From NCBI GenBank assembly GCA_027494035.1, contig JAOSJQ010000001.1, forward strand, positions 1,302,001 through 1,366,000: a stretch of 64,000 bases of DNA. The letters run 5' to 3'. The notes under the pieces were generated by a model. The model had not been told where the DNA came from. It made no database searches and saw only the letters and a list, made by a program, of their open reading frames with translations. Position 1 is the stretch's first letter, and each line of letters begins with the position of its first letter. Both the position numbers and the translations under genes were made by a program. Shown piece by piece: positions 1 through 9,080 of this stretch. The DNA is from UTCFX2 sp002050125 (GTDB taxonomy: Bacteria > Chloroflexota > Anaerolineae > Anaerolineales > UBA4823).

Positions 1-2
1 AT

Positions 3-797
3 AAGTTGATCTTCATATTGGCGCCGGTTATCACGGTTATACCAGCCTGGGTGATCCTGGCGGTCATACCGCTCGGTTCGATCCAGCTTTTTGGGCGCAC
101 GATCGATTTTTCGTTAGCCGGCGATCTGAATGTGGGCATCCTTTACATTATGGCGGTAACTTCGATCTCGGTTTACGGGATCGTGCTGGCGGGGTGGTCT
201 TCGAATAACAAATACGCCCTGTTGGGCGGCATCCGCTCCTCGGCGCAGATGATCAGCTACGAGCTGGCGCTGGGGCTGGCGTTTGTGGGACCGGCGATGA
301 TGGCTAGCTCGCTCAGCCTGGCGCGGATCGTGGAGGCTCAATCCAAAACCGTGTGGTTTGCGGTTCTCCAGCCGATTGGGTTTGTGGTCTTTTTAGTTGC
401 CGCCCTGGCGGAGATCAACCGCTCGCCTTTCGATATGCCGGAAGCCGAACAGGAGCTTACGGCGGGCTACCACGTCGAGTATTCGGGAATGAAGTTTGCG
501 ATGTTCATGCTGACCGAGTACACCAAGATGATCGTGGTCAGCGTGATTGCCGCAACGCTCTTTCTGGGCGGGTATCACTTCCCGTTCCTTACCGACCGCT
601 GGCCCTGGCTGGGACCGCTGGTGTTGTTTGCAAAAGTGATTATCCTGCTATTTGGCATCATCTGGGTGCGGGCTACCCTGCCGCGCGTGCGGTACGACCA
701 GTTGATGGCGCTTGGCTGGAAAGTGATGCTTCCGGCGGCGCTGTTGAATGTGTTTATCACCGCGGGCGTCATGTACGTCTTGGGGATGATCGCTTAA
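3..797 (+). CDS. nuoH: NADH-quinone oxidoreductase subunit H (5' partial)
   Basis: Membrane subunit of respiratory complex I that joins the peripheral arm to the proton-pumping arm and helps form the quinone chamber. About 264 residues are visible against roughly 330-350 for the family. The reading frame is open to the window edge, so the N-terminal part lies outside. Multiple hydrophobic helices are seen, with the conserved acidic loop around EINRSPFDMPEAEQEL followed by AGYHVEYSG, the signature of NuoH/ND1. A TTG at position 6 is not a credible start because the homologous protein continues upstream. It is the first gene of a same-strand nuoHIJKLMN run; the upstream subunits are not in the window. 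Confidence 0.95.
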   Translation, partial: KLIFILAPVITVIPAWVILAVIPLGSIQLFGRTIDFSLAGDLNVGILYIMAVTSISVYGIVLAGWSSNNKYALLGGIRSSAQMISYELALGLAFVGPAMMASSLSLARIVEAQSKTVWFAVLQPIGFVVFLVAALAEINRSPFDMPEAEQELTAGYHVEYSGMKFAMFMLTEYTKMIVVSVIAATLFLGGYHFPFLTDRWPWLGPLVLFAKVIILLFGIIWVRATLPRVRYDQLMALGWKVMLPAALLNVFITAGVMYVLGMIA

Positions 798-836
798 CGG
801 TTGAGATGATATGCGCAGTTTGATCGGAGGAACTGT

Positions 837-1343
837 ATGTTTGCAGTAGAACTTGCCAGAGGACTGGCGACAACGCTGCGGGAACTGGTTGCTAAACCGG
901 TAACGGTGCAATACCCGGAAGAGAAACGACCGGTGAGCCGGCGCTTTAAAGGACGCCATGAACTCAAGCGCTATGATAACGGGCTGGAGAAATGCATCGG
1001 CTGTTCGTTGTGCGCCTCAGCCTGCCCATCGGACGCAATCTTCGTGGAAGCGGCTGAAAATACGGACGAGGAGCGCTATTCTCCGGGAGAGCGCTATGCC
1101 CGCGTGTACGAGATTAACATGATGCGCTGTATCTTCTGCGGGTATTGCGAGGATGCCTGTCCGACGGAAGCGATTGTGTTGGGCGACAACTACGAGCTTT
1201 CTTTTTACGACCGGCGCAATTCGATCTACGACAAAAGCATGTTGATCGATCCGGTCGCGGAAGGCGGCAAGCCCACCCCTCAGAAGGTGGAACCAGGCGT
1301 TTTCACGCGCTCGATCCCGGTGATGAAAAACCCGCAGGATTGA
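837..1343 (+). CDS. nuoI: NADH-quinone oxidoreductase subunit I (2x[4Fe-4S])
   Basis: Ferredoxin-like subunit of complex I that carries clusters N6a/N6b and passes electrons toward the quinone site. The 168-residue protein shows two four-Cys motifs, CIGCSLCASACP near residues 53-64 and CIFCGYCEDACP near 98-109, each binding a [4Fe-4S] cluster. The ATG at 837 follows an AGGA-type ribosome site (tcggaggaactgt). The length is normal for the family. It lies between nuoH and nuoJ in canonical order. Confidence 0.96.
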   Translation: MFAVELARGLATTLRELVAKPVTVQYPEEKRPVSRRFKGRHELKRYDNGLEKCIGCSLCASACPSDAIFVEAAENTDEERYSPGERYARVYEINMMRCIFCGYCEDACPTEAIVLGDNYELSFYDRRNSIYDKSMLIDPVAEGGKPTPQKVEPGVFTRSIPVMKNPQD

Positions 1344-1371
1344 GATAGTTCGTCTCAGTTGGAGATTGCCC

Positions 1372-1884
1372 ATGATCCCTGATTTGATCCTGTTTTTCGG
1401 ACTGGCGCTGGTGGCTGTCGCTTCTGCGATTGGGCTGCTGTTGAGCCGGAGCGCGGTCTATGCGGCGTTGAACCTGATTCTCAACTTCACGGCTATTGCG
1501 GTCTTCTATCTGGTGCTCGACGCACCCTTCCTGGCGCTGATGCAGGTCACGGTGTATGCCGGGGCAATCATGGTGCTTTTCCTGTTTGTGATCATGTTGT
1601 TGGGCGCCGAGAAGCTGTCGACCGGTCCGACGCTGCCTTATCAGCGACCGCTCTCCATCCTGCTGGCTGTCATTCTGCTGCTCGAAGCCGCGTATGCGCT
1701 ATTCTTCCGTTCCAGTCCAGGCGCACCGCCGGCGCCGGCTTTGGCGGGGTTCGGCTCGCCGCAAGCGATTGGCGAAACGCTGTTCAGTGCGTATTTGCTG
1801 CCGTTCGAGGTGGTCTCCATCCTGCTTTTGGCTGCAATGGTTGGGGCGATTGTGCTGACTAAAAAACCGAGACGGAGAGGCTGA
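1372..1884 (+). CDS. nuoJ: NADH-quinone oxidoreductase subunit J
   Basis: Small membrane subunit of complex I (ND6 family) of about 170 residues with five predicted hydrophobic helices. The segment VTVYAGAIMVLFLFVIMLLG contains the conserved YAGAIxVLFLFVIMLL core of TM3, which carries the pi-bulge region. I chose the ATG at 1372 over an in-frame TTG at 1366, because GGAG at 1361-1364 is properly spaced for 1372. The gene sits 28 bp after nuoI and is followed by nuoK. Confidence 0.95.
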   Translation: MIPDLILFFGLALVAVASAIGLLLSRSAVYAALNLILNFTAIAVFYLVLDAPFLALMQVTVYAGAIMVLFLFVIMLLGAEKLSTGPTLPYQRPLSILLAVILLLEAAYALFFRSSPGAPPAPALAGFGSPQAIGETLFSAYLLPFEVVSILLLAAMVGAIVLTKKPRRRG

Positions 1885-1932
1885 GCCGTTCCTGGTCAGG
1901 CGAGACGAGGAAAAACAAGCGGAGGAGAATGC

Positions 1933-2235
1933 ATGCTGCCCATCGAATACTACACTGGACTTTCGGTTATCCTGTTCACGCTGGGGGCGCTGGGGGTGTT
2001 GATCCGGCGCAATGCGTTGATCATCTTCATGTCCATCGAACTGATGTTGAATTCGGCTAACCTGGCGTTTGTGTCGTTTGCGCGCTCGTATGAGGGGATG
2101 AGCGGGCAAATTTTTGTCTTTTTCGTGATTGCAGTGGCTGCCGCGGAAGTTGCGGTAGGGCTGGCGTTGATCGTGGCGATTTTCCACACCAAGCGCAATA
2201 TCGATGTCGATCAGATCAACAGCATGAAGGGATGA
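1933..2235 (+). CDS. nuoK: NADH-quinone oxidoreductase subunit K
   Basis: ND4L-family membrane subunit of complex I, exactly the usual 100 residues, with three hydrophobic helices. Conserved acidic residues are visible in MSIELMLNSANLAF (the TM2 Glu) and AVAAAEVAVGLAL (the TM3 Glu), both part of the proton path. The start at 1933 has a strong GGAGGAGAA site immediately upstream. It is in canonical order between nuoJ and nuoL. Confidence 0.96.
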   Translation: MLPIEYYTGLSVILFTLGALGVLIRRNALIIFMSIELMLNSANLAFVSFARSYEGMSGQIFVFFVIAVAAAEVAVGLALIVAIFHTKRNIDVDQINSMKG

Positions 2236-2303
2236 TCGTGGTACGAGGAGAGATTCGGGCTGAATGCAGGTAAATTGAAAGCCAGAATCAAGTGAGGCTG
2301 CCC

Positions 2304-4445
2304 ATGTTCTTTCAAGAAACCGTTTCACAAGCTCCCCAATTTTTTGGTCTGGTCCCCTGGATCGTCTTCTTTCCGGTGATCGGTCTGTTGTTTAACATTG
2401 CGTTCGGAGGGATGATTCTGAAACGCAGTCCGGCGGGCGAGAAGATCGTCGGTTGGGTTGCCAGCATCGCTTCGGGGCTGACGTTTGTCGTTTCGGTGCT
2501 GCTGTTGGTCTCGCTGCTCGGTCACCCCGAAGGGATGGTGGTGCCGCTGGCAGAATGGATCAAGATCGGAAGCTTCAGCGCGAATTGGTCATTCCAGGTG
2601 GATACGCTTTCAGTCGTGATGATGCTGGTCGTTTCGATTGTTGGTACGCTGATTCACATTTACTCCATCGGCTATATGCACGAGGACGTGCGGCACAACG
2701 GCGACCCGGGGCGTTACGGACGCTTTTTTGTCTTCATGAACCTGTTTATCGTGTCGATGATGATCCTGGTGAGCGCCGATAACTACCTGATGCTGTTCGT
2801 TGGCTGGGAGGGCGTGGGACTTTGTTCGTACCTGCTGATCGGTTTCTGGTATGACAAAGGCGAGGACGGGATCGGAAACGCCGTGGCGGGTAAAAAAGCC
2901 ATGATCACCACCCGGATCGGCGACGTGGGGATGCTGTTGGCGCTGTTTGCGATGTTCTGGGCGTTTGGCTCGCTGGATTTCAACACGATCTTCGCGAAGG
3001 CGCCGCAGGTTGCGGCTGCCTCACCGGTGATCATCCTCCTGATCACGCTGTTTATGTTGGTGGCGGTGACGGGCAAGTCGGCGCAGATCCCGCTCTACGT
3101 ATGGCTCCCGGACGCGATGGCTGGTCCGACCCCGGTTTCAGCTCTGATCCATGCTGCGACGATGGTGACCGCGGGCGTCTATCTGGTGGCGCGTTCGGCA
3201 GATCTGTACATCCTGGAACCCCAAGCCCAGTTTATGGTAACGCTGGTGGGGTCGGCGACGGCATTGTTTGCCGCGACGATCGCGGTCGGGCAGTTCGATA
3301 TCAAAAAGGTGCTGGCTTACTCGACCGTCAGCCAACTGGGTTTCATGGTCGCGGCGGTGGGGATGGGCGCGTTTGTGGCGGGTATGTTCCACTTAGTGAC
3401 GCACGCCTTTTTCAAGGGGCTGTTATTCCTTTCCGCTGGCTCGGTCATTCAAGGAGTGGAGCGGGGCGCGCACCATATTGAGCATGACCCGAAACTCAAG
3501 AAGCAATCCAAATCTCTGGGTCCCGACTTCGACCCGCAAGACATGCGCAACATGGGCGGTTTGCGCTCGCGGATGAAGGTCACTTTCTGGGTTTACCTGA
3601 TCGGAGCGATCTCGCTGTCAGGGCTGCCGCCCCTGGCGGGTTTCTGGTCGAAAGACGAAATCTTGGCTGAAGCAAACAAACTCTACATATGGGCTTATGT
3701 GCTGTTGGCGATCGCCGCGATTTTTACCGCCTTCTATATGACGCGCCAGGTGCTGATGGTGTTCTTTGGGAAGCCGCGCAGCGCGGCTGCGGAACACGCC
3801 CAGGAGAGCCCGCCAGTCATGACGATCCCGCTGATGATCCTGGCGGGGTTGACGGTGCTTGGCGGGTTGATCAACTTGCCGGAGTTCCACACCCTGGAAC
3901 ATTGGATGGAACACACGCTCGGGCAGGCGATCCACAAAGCCGAGTTCGTGATGCTGGTGGCGGCGCTCAGCACCGTCCTGGCGCTTCTGGCGATTGTGGC
4001 GGGTTGGTGGTTCTACAACCCTCGGCGCTACGAAGCGTTCTGGGCGGAGCCAGCTGCCAAGCGTCCGGACGACCCGCTGCGGCGGCTGATCGGTCCGCTC
4101 TTCGAGCTTTGGAAGAATAAATACTGGATCGATGAACTGTACTGGGCGGCGATCCTGAACCCGTACATCGCTTTGAGCCGTTTCCTGGCAGACGTGGTGG
4201 ACTGGCGCTTCTGGCACGATTGGTTCCACGATCAGGCTTTATTTGGAGGCTTCAACCGGCTCACTGGGCTGCTGGCTGGGCGGATCGACCTGGGCATCAT
4301 CGACGGGATTGCAAATGGGCTGGGGACGCTCGCTCAACGCGTTGCGGCGGTTCTGCGTTCTGTGCAAACCGGATTTGTGCGTAATTACGCCCTCTCGATT
4401 TTCCTGGGCGTGGTCATTATTTTGGGCTATCTGCTCTTAAGGTAA
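2304..4445 (+). CDS. nuoL: NADH-quinone oxidoreductase subunit L
   Basis: Distal antiporter-like proton-pumping subunit of complex I with the long lateral helix at the C terminus. About 713 residues, somewhat longer than the ~610-650 common in proteobacteria. The core shows the antiporter motifs: GWEGVGLCSYLLIGFW, the broken-helix Lys region LVAVTGKSAQIPLYVWLPDAM, GPTPVSALIHAATMVTAGVY, and DIKKVLAYSTVSQLGFM. An internal charged insert with Lys-rich residues follows HHIEHDP. The ATG at 2304 is preferred over an in-frame GTG at 2292, because GAGG at 2294-2297 is spaced for 2304. Confidence 0.96.
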   Translation: MFFQETVSQAPQFFGLVPWIVFFPVIGLLFNIAFGGMILKRSPAGEKIVGWVASIASGLTFVVSVLLLVSLLGHPEGMVVPLAEWIKIGSFSANWSFQVDTLSVVMMLVVSIVGTLIHIYSIGYMHEDVRHNGDPGRYGRFFVFMNLFIVSMMILVSADNYLMLFVGWEGVGLCSYLLIGFWYDKGEDGIGNAVAGKKAMITTRIGDVGMLLALFAMFWAFGSLDFNTIFAKAPQVAAASPVIILLITLFMLVAVTGKSAQIPLYVWLPDAMAGPTPVSALIHAATMVTAGVYLVARSADLYILEPQAQFMVTLVGSATALFAATIAVGQFDIKKVLAYSTVSQLGFMVAAVGMGAFVAGMFHLVTHAFFKGLLFLSAGSVIQGVERGAHHIEHDPKLKKQSKSLGPDFDPQDMRNMGGLRSRMKVTFWVYLIGAISLSGLPPLAGFWSKDEILAEANKLYIWAYVLLAIAAIFTAFYMTRQVLMVFFGKPRSAAAEHAQESPPVMTIPLMILAGLTVLGGLINLPEFHTLEHWMEHTLGQAIHKAEFVMLVAALSTVLALLAIVAGWWFYNPRRYEAFWAEPAAKRPDDPLRRLIGPLFELWKNKYWIDELYWAAILNPYIALSRFLADVVDWRFWHDWFHDQALFGGFNRLTGLLAGRIDLGIIDGIANGLGTLAQRVAAVLRSVQTGFVRNYALSIFLGVVIILGYLLLR

Positions 4446-4472
4446 CTTCTTTCTGATCCCCTTTCCCTGAGA

Positions 4473-4504
4473 GGCGGCTCGAATTTCTACAAATGAGAGC
4501 CGCC
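4473..4504 (+). other. Intercistronic hairpin between nuoL and nuoM
   Basis: An 8-bp perfect inverted repeat (GGCGGCTC at 4473-4480 and GAGCCGCC at 4497-4504) with a 16-nt AT-rich loop lies in the only sizeable gap of the nuo run. No U-tract follows, so it is more likely an mRNA-stability or attenuation hairpin than a terminator. Confidence 0.5.
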
Positions 4505-4536
4505 GGTAAAGGGACGAGGACTTCGGAGGTAAGGTC

Positions 4537-6063
4537 ATGAACTTTTTACTACATCCTTTGACCCTGGTCACGTTCTTCCCGCTGGTGGGGGTGGTCGTGC
4601 TGCTTTTCCTGCGCGATGAGCAGAAGACGCTGGCGCGCTGGGTGGCGCTGGTCACCTCGCTGATCACTTTTGGGATCTCGCTGGCGGTCCTGGCGCAGTT
4701 CAACCCGGCTAACCCCGACCTGCAGCTCGCGATCGACCTGCCCTGGATCCCGCTTGCCGGCTGGGAGATCCATTACTTTCTGGCGGTGGACGGTTTGAGC
4801 ATTCTGCTGGTGCTGCTGACCACCCTGCTGACGGCGGTCTCGGTCCTTTCGACCTGGACCGCAGTCGAGGATCGGGTGAAGCAGTTCATGATCTTCTTCC
4901 TGCTGCTGGAAGTCGGAATGGTGGGCGTGTTCCTGGCGCAAGACCTGTTTCTGTTCTACGTCTTCTGGGAATTCACGCTGGTGCCCATGTATTTCTTGAT
5001 CGGGATCTGGGGCGGCGGACGGCGCACGTACGCCGCGGTCAAATTCTTCCTGTACACGATGGCTGGCTCAATCTTGATGCTGCTGGCGATCCTGTGGCTG
5101 GGGATTTACCAGGGCAGCTTCCAGATGCCGGCGCTGATCGCCAAAGGAGGCATCCCGGCAAACATCGAGTTCTGGCTGTTCCTGGCGTTTGCCGCTGCGT
5201 TTGCCATCAAGGTGCCGATGTGGCCGCTGCACTCCTGGCTGCCGGATGCGCACGTCGAAGCGCCGACCGCCGGCTCGGTTATTCTGGCGGGCGTGCTGCT
5301 GAAGATGGGCACGTACGGCTTCTTGCGTTTCAATCTGTCGCTTTTCCCGCAGGCGACGGTGCAGTTGGCGCCCTGGATGGCGGGGCTGGCGGTGATCGGC
5401 ATCTTGTACGGCGCGGCGGTCTCGTACGCCCAGAAAGATGTCAAGAAACTGGTGGCGTATTCATCGGTCAGCCACCTGGGTTTCGTGATGCTGGGCTTGT
5501 TTGCGCTGAACCCGCAAGGCGTTCAGGGCGGAATTTTGCAGATGGTCAACCACGGTCTGAGCACCGGGGCGTTGTTTATTATCGTTGGAATGATCTACGA
5601 GCGGCGGCACACGCGTGAAATGGACGCCTTTGGCGGGTTGTGGAAGGTCATGCCCATTTATGGGGCGCTGACGCTGATCGTAGCGCTCTCCTCAATGGGG
5701 CTGCCCGGGCTGAACGGTTTTGTGGGCGAGTTCACGATCCTGTTGGGCGCCTGGGGCGCTGGACAGCCGGGCGCGGCGCTTGGCTCGACCTGGTTCGCCG
5801 GGCTGGCTGCGGTGGGCGTGATCCTGGCTGCGGTGTACATTCTGCTCATGTTCCAGAAACTTTTCCTGGGACCGGTGACGAAAGAAGAAAACCGGGTTTT
5901 GCTGGATCTAAACTGGCGCGAAGTTGTGACCCTGGTGCCGCTGATTGTGCTGATTTTCTGGATCGGTTTGTATCCCAAACCTTTCTTTATGCTGATGGCG
6001 CCGGCAGTCGACAAGCTCGTCGCCGCGGTGCAGGCGGCTTCGGCTGTGGCGTTGATCCCATGA
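4537..6063 (+). CDS. nuoM: NADH-quinone oxidoreductase subunit M
   Basis: Central antiporter-like proton-pumping subunit of complex I, 508 residues with about 14 hydrophobic helices. Recognisable motifs are WEFTLVPMYFLIGIWGG (TM5 Glu), AFAIKVPMWPLHSWLPDAHVEAPTAGS (TM7 Lys), KMGTYGFLRF, and DVKKLVAYSSVSHLGFVMLG. The start at 4537 follows CGGAGGTAAGGTC. Family length is normal (about 490-510). It is part of the nuoH-N operon. Confidence 0.97.
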   Translation: MNFLLHPLTLVTFFPLVGVVVLLFLRDEQKTLARWVALVTSLITFGISLAVLAQFNPANPDLQLAIDLPWIPLAGWEIHYFLAVDGLSILLVLLTTLLTAVSVLSTWTAVEDRVKQFMIFFLLLEVGMVGVFLAQDLFLFYVFWEFTLVPMYFLIGIWGGGRRTYAAVKFFLYTMAGSILMLLAILWLGIYQGSFQMPALIAKGGIPANIEFWLFLAFAAAFAIKVPMWPLHSWLPDAHVEAPTAGSVILAGVLLKMGTYGFLRFNLSLFPQATVQLAPWMAGLAVIGILYGAAVSYAQKDVKKLVAYSSVSHLGFVMLGLFALNPQGVQGGILQMVNHGLSTGALFIIVGMIYERRHTREMDAFGGLWKVMPIYGALTLIVALSSMGLPGLNGFVGEFTILLGAWGAGQPGAALGSTWFAGLAAVGVILAAVYILLMFQKLFLGPVTKEENRVLLDLNWREVVTLVPLIVLIFWIGLYPKPFFMLMAPAVDKLVAAVQAASAVALIP

Positions 6064-6076
6064 CGGGAGCGTGGAT

Positions 6077-7558
6077 ATGATCGGAGACATAATGACTTCC
6101 CTGTGGGCGATCTTACCGGTGATCGTCCTGGCTCTCTGGGCGTGCGTGCTGCTCCTGGTGGATTTATGGCTCCCGAAGGATCAACAGGGCAGCCAGCAGG
6201 GGGAATCCAATTCGCCGATAACCCCGCTGCTGGCGGCGTTGGGCATGCTGACAAGCGCGGCGATTGTGATCGCCCGCATCGGTCAGCCAACCATGGGTTT
6301 CGGGGGCATGATGATGGCGGACGGTTTCTCGCACTTCATCTGTCTGCTGCTGCTGGCAAGCGGGCTGGTGACGATTGGGCTGTCGCATGACTACATGAAA
6401 CGCCTGGGTATCGCCCGCGGGGAATACTACGTGCTGTTGATGTTCTCGCTCAGCGGAATGATGCTGATGAGCATGTCAGCCGACCTGATCATGGTTTTCC
6501 TCTCGCTCGAGCTGCTTTCGATACCGCTATATGTGATGGCAGGCATCGCTACTCCACGCCCGAGTTCTGAAGAGGCGGCGCTCAAGTATTTCCTTCTGGG
6601 GGCGTTTGCGTCAGGCTTTTTGGTGTATGGCATAGGACTGGTTTTCGGGGCGACCGGCTCTACGTCATTGCAACAAATCGTGGCAGTGGTGCAGAGCGGG
6701 AACTATAACCTGGCGTTGATCCTGGGCGGGGCGGCGCTGATCATCACCGGTCTGGGCTTCAAGGTGGCGATCGTGCCGTTCCATATGTGGACGCCGGACG
6801 CGTACCAGGGCGCCCCAAGCGCGGTCACGGCGTTCATGTCTGTGGGGGCAAAAACAGCCGGTTTTGCGGCGCTGCTGCGCGTCTTCGTGCTGGCTTTTCC
6901 GGCGTTTTCGGCGGACATCACCCCGGTGCTCTGGGGGCTCGCCGCCCTCACGATGGTGCTGGGAAATTTCGCCGCGATTGCACAGCGGAACATCAAGCGC
7001 CTGCTGGCTTATTCCAGCATCGCCCACGCAGGTTATATCATGATGGCGCTGGTGCCTTACGGGCAGGATGGGCTTTCAGCCGATTCGGTGGCTTCGGCGT
7101 TGTTTTATCTGGTGGCGTATGCTTTCACGAATTTTGCCGCCTGGGCGGTGGTGATCGCCCTGGAACAGGCTGGCGAAAAGGGGCTGGAGTTGCAGGACTA
7201 TGCCGGGCTGGGGCGCAAGCACCCGGCGCTGGCGGCGGTGATGGCGGTGGCGATGCTTTCGTTCACCGGCGTGCCGCCAACCCTGGGGTTTGTGGGGAAA
7301 TTCTACCTGTTCCGGACGGTGTTGGAAGGCGGACATGTCGGTCTGGCGCTGATCGGTGTGCTCACCTCGCTGGTCTCGGCGTTTTACTATTTACGGGTGA
7401 TCGTCGTGATGTACATGCAAGAGGGCGAGCCCGAAGCGCGCCGCGAGCCCTGGTTACAGGCTATGGCGTACGGCAGCGCGATCGGCGTGGTGGCGCTGAG
7501 CATTTTCTCCGCTCCGCTCCTTTTTCTGGCTTCTCAGGCAGTATTGAAGCTGTTCTAG
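6077..7558 (+). CDS. nuoN: NADH-quinone oxidoreductase subunit N
   Basis: Third antiporter-like proton-pumping subunit of complex I, 493 residues. Motifs visible are SLELLSIPLYVMAG (TM5 Glu), GFKVAIVPFHMWTPDAYQGAPSAVTAFMSVGAK (TM7 Lys), and NIKRLLAYSSIAHAGYIMM. The ATG at 6077 is chosen over an in-frame GTG at 6071, because GGGAGC at 6065-6070 fits 6077. It begins 13 bp after nuoM and ends the recognisable complex I genes. Confidence 0.96.
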   Translation: MIGDIMTSLWAILPVIVLALWACVLLLVDLWLPKDQQGSQQGESNSPITPLLAALGMLTSAAIVIARIGQPTMGFGGMMMADGFSHFICLLLLASGLVTIGLSHDYMKRLGIARGEYYVLLMFSLSGMMLMSMSADLIMVFLSLELLSIPLYVMAGIATPRPSSEEAALKYFLLGAFASGFLVYGIGLVFGATGSTSLQQIVAVVQSGNYNLALILGGAALIITGLGFKVAIVPFHMWTPDAYQGAPSAVTAFMSVGAKTAGFAALLRVFVLAFPAFSADITPVLWGLAALTMVLGNFAAIAQRNIKRLLAYSSIAHAGYIMMALVPYGQDGLSADSVASALFYLVAYAFTNFAAWAVVIALEQAGEKGLELQDYAGLGRKHPALAAVMAVAMLSFTGVPPTLGFVGKFYLFRTVLEGGHVGLALIGVLTSLVSAFYYLRVIVVMYMQEGEPEARREPWLQAMAYGSAIGVVALSIFSAPLLFLASQAVLKLF

Positions 7559-7586
7559 CGGCAGCCGTAAAAAAGGAGAAACTGTG

Positions 7587-7859
7587 ATGAACGATCCTGA
7601 ACTGCTCGAGGAACTTGAAAAACTCCGCTGGGAATTGGAGCAGACCGAAAATTTAGACGACGAGGCGCGCCAGCGTTTACTGCGCATCATCGCCGATATC
7701 CAAGCCTTACGCGAGCGCGAGGAGCCGTTGCTCACCGAGCATGTTCAATCCTTTGGCGACCAGCTTACCGATAGCATCCAGCGCTATGAAGTCTCCCATC
7801 CTGCTCTGACGGCTGCAATGCAGCGTCTCCTGGAAATTTTAAGCAGAGCGGGGATTTAG
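7587..7859 (+). CDS. DUF4404-like small acidic protein
   Basis: A 90-residue, highly charged, almost entirely helical protein with no signal peptide or Cys. The pattern LxxELEKLRWELEQTE...RQRLLRIIADIQ resembles the DUF4404 family, small coiled-coil proteins of unknown role. The C-terminal part (YEVSHPALTAAMQRLLEILSRAGI) also fits that family. It begins 28 bp after nuoN behind AGGAGAA, so it is probably cotranscribed with the nuo operon. ATG 7587 is preferred; GTG 7584 is directly upstream. Function is unknown and the family match is by eye. Confidence 0.75.
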   Translation: MNDPELLEELEKLRWELEQTENLDDEARQRLLRIIADIQALREREEPLLTEHVQSFGDQLTDSIQRYEVSHPALTAAMQRLLEILSRAGI

Positions 7860-7888
7860 CCGCACCCACAAACGCACATTTGCCTCCC

Positions 7889-7917
7889 TTGCGATCCTCT
7901 GCGATCAGTGGCATAAT
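7889..7917 (+). promoter_or_regulatory. Probable sigma-70 promoter of the TPR lipoprotein gene
   Basis: TTGCGA at 7889-7894 and CATAAT at 7912-7917 are separated by 17 bp, with TGG just before the -10 (extended -10 type). The downstream ATG is at 8007, giving a leader of about 80 nt. Confidence 0.6.
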
Positions 7918-8006
7918 TAGACGCCTGTCTCAAGGAAACGCCAAACCAGCGGCAAACAACCATCGGTCAGGACGAATCCCTTATTGCATATAGGAGCATT
8001 ACAAAC

Positions 8007-9080
8007 ATGATGAAAAATTTGAGAGCCCGGCTGGCTTTTGTCCTTCTCCTAGCCAGCCTGACGATCTCGGCTTGCTCGGGCGGAATCGGCCCCAAGCCAA
8101 CCGAAAAGGAACTTATTATTGAGCCTCCGAGCGAGAGCATAACCGAAGAAGCGGGAACGCCGATCCCAACCCCGACCCTGCGCCCGCCTCCGACTCAAAC
8201 GGCGGAGCCGGTTGGTCCCACCGAAGCTCCTACCCCGACCAACACGTTGGACCCCTATAACACGCTGCTCTTCGAAGGGGTGCAATTGCGCATCAACGAA
8301 CAGTTTGATGCTGCTATCGCGAAATTCACCGAGGCGATCCAAATGGACCCGACCAAACCGGATGGATACATCGAGCGCGGTATCACATACAGCAACATGG
8401 GTAAACTGGATGAAGCCATCACTGATTTCAACTTTGCGATTAACTACGACCCGCAGAACGCCCAGGCTTACAATTCGCGCGGGGTCGCCTGGGCGCAGAA
8501 GAATCAGTTCAGCCAGGCGGTCAAAGATTACACCCAGGCGCTCGAACTCGATCCCGAGCTGAATAAGGCGCACACAAATCGCGGGATTGCTTATATCCTG
8601 CAGGGTAATGTGGATGAAGGTTTACAGGATTTCACATTGGTGGTTGAGCGCACCCCGGATGACGCCGAAGCTTACTTTAACCGCGGTCAGGCTTACATCA
8701 CGGCGTTGAACACCGTCCAGGATGAATCGTTCATCGATCTGTGCATCGTTGATTTCACCCAGGCGCTGACGCTCGCGCCGGATAACCCGGATGCCTACTT
8801 CAACCGCGGGCTTTGTCAGTCCTTTAAGGGTAATGTGGTGCGCAGCTTTGAGGATTACAGCCGGGCAATCGAGCTCGACGCCACACAGGCGCGGTTCTTC
8901 ATTTACCGGGCGCTGCTGTACCCCGAAATGGGGACGCTCGAACAGGCATTGAGCGACGCTCAAAAAGCGGTTGAGCTGGCTGATGACCCCGAACTAAAAA
9001 ATGTAGCCGAGCAGCTTCTGAAAGACCTGCCGAACAAGCCGGCGCCAACCCCGGGACCCACGCCAACGCCTCTCGATTAG
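8007..9080 (+). CDS. TPR-repeat lipoprotein
   Basis: A 357-residue exported lipoprotein. The N terminus is a signal peptide ending in a lipobox (TISAC, Cys about residue 23). A Pro/Thr-rich linker follows (about residues 50-90), then at least six tetratricopeptide repeats from about residue 88 to 335, with repeats of the type AxAxYxxRGxxxxxxGxxxxAIxDFxxAIxxDP. The C terminus is again Pro/Thr-rich. TPR arrays bind other proteins, so a scaffold at the cell surface is likely. AGGAG at 7991-7995 precedes the ATG. It has its own promoter and a hairpin terminator and seems monocistronic. No catalytic domain is seen. Confidence 0.85.
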   Translation: MMKNLRARLAFVLLLASLTISACSGGIGPKPTEKELIIEPPSESITEEAGTPIPTPTLRPPPTQTAEPVGPTEAPTPTNTLDPYNTLLFEGVQLRINEQFDAAIAKFTEAIQMDPTKPDGYIERGITYSNMGKLDEAITDFNFAINYDPQNAQAYNSRGVAWAQKNQFSQAVKDYTQALELDPELNKAHTNRGIAYILQGNVDEGLQDFTLVVERTPDDAEAYFNRGQAYITALNTVQDESFIDLCIVDFTQALTLAPDNPDAYFNRGLCQSFKGNVVRSFEDYSRAIELDATQARFFIYRALLYPEMGTLEQALSDAQKAVELADDPELKNVAEQLLKDLPNKPAPTPGPTPTPLD

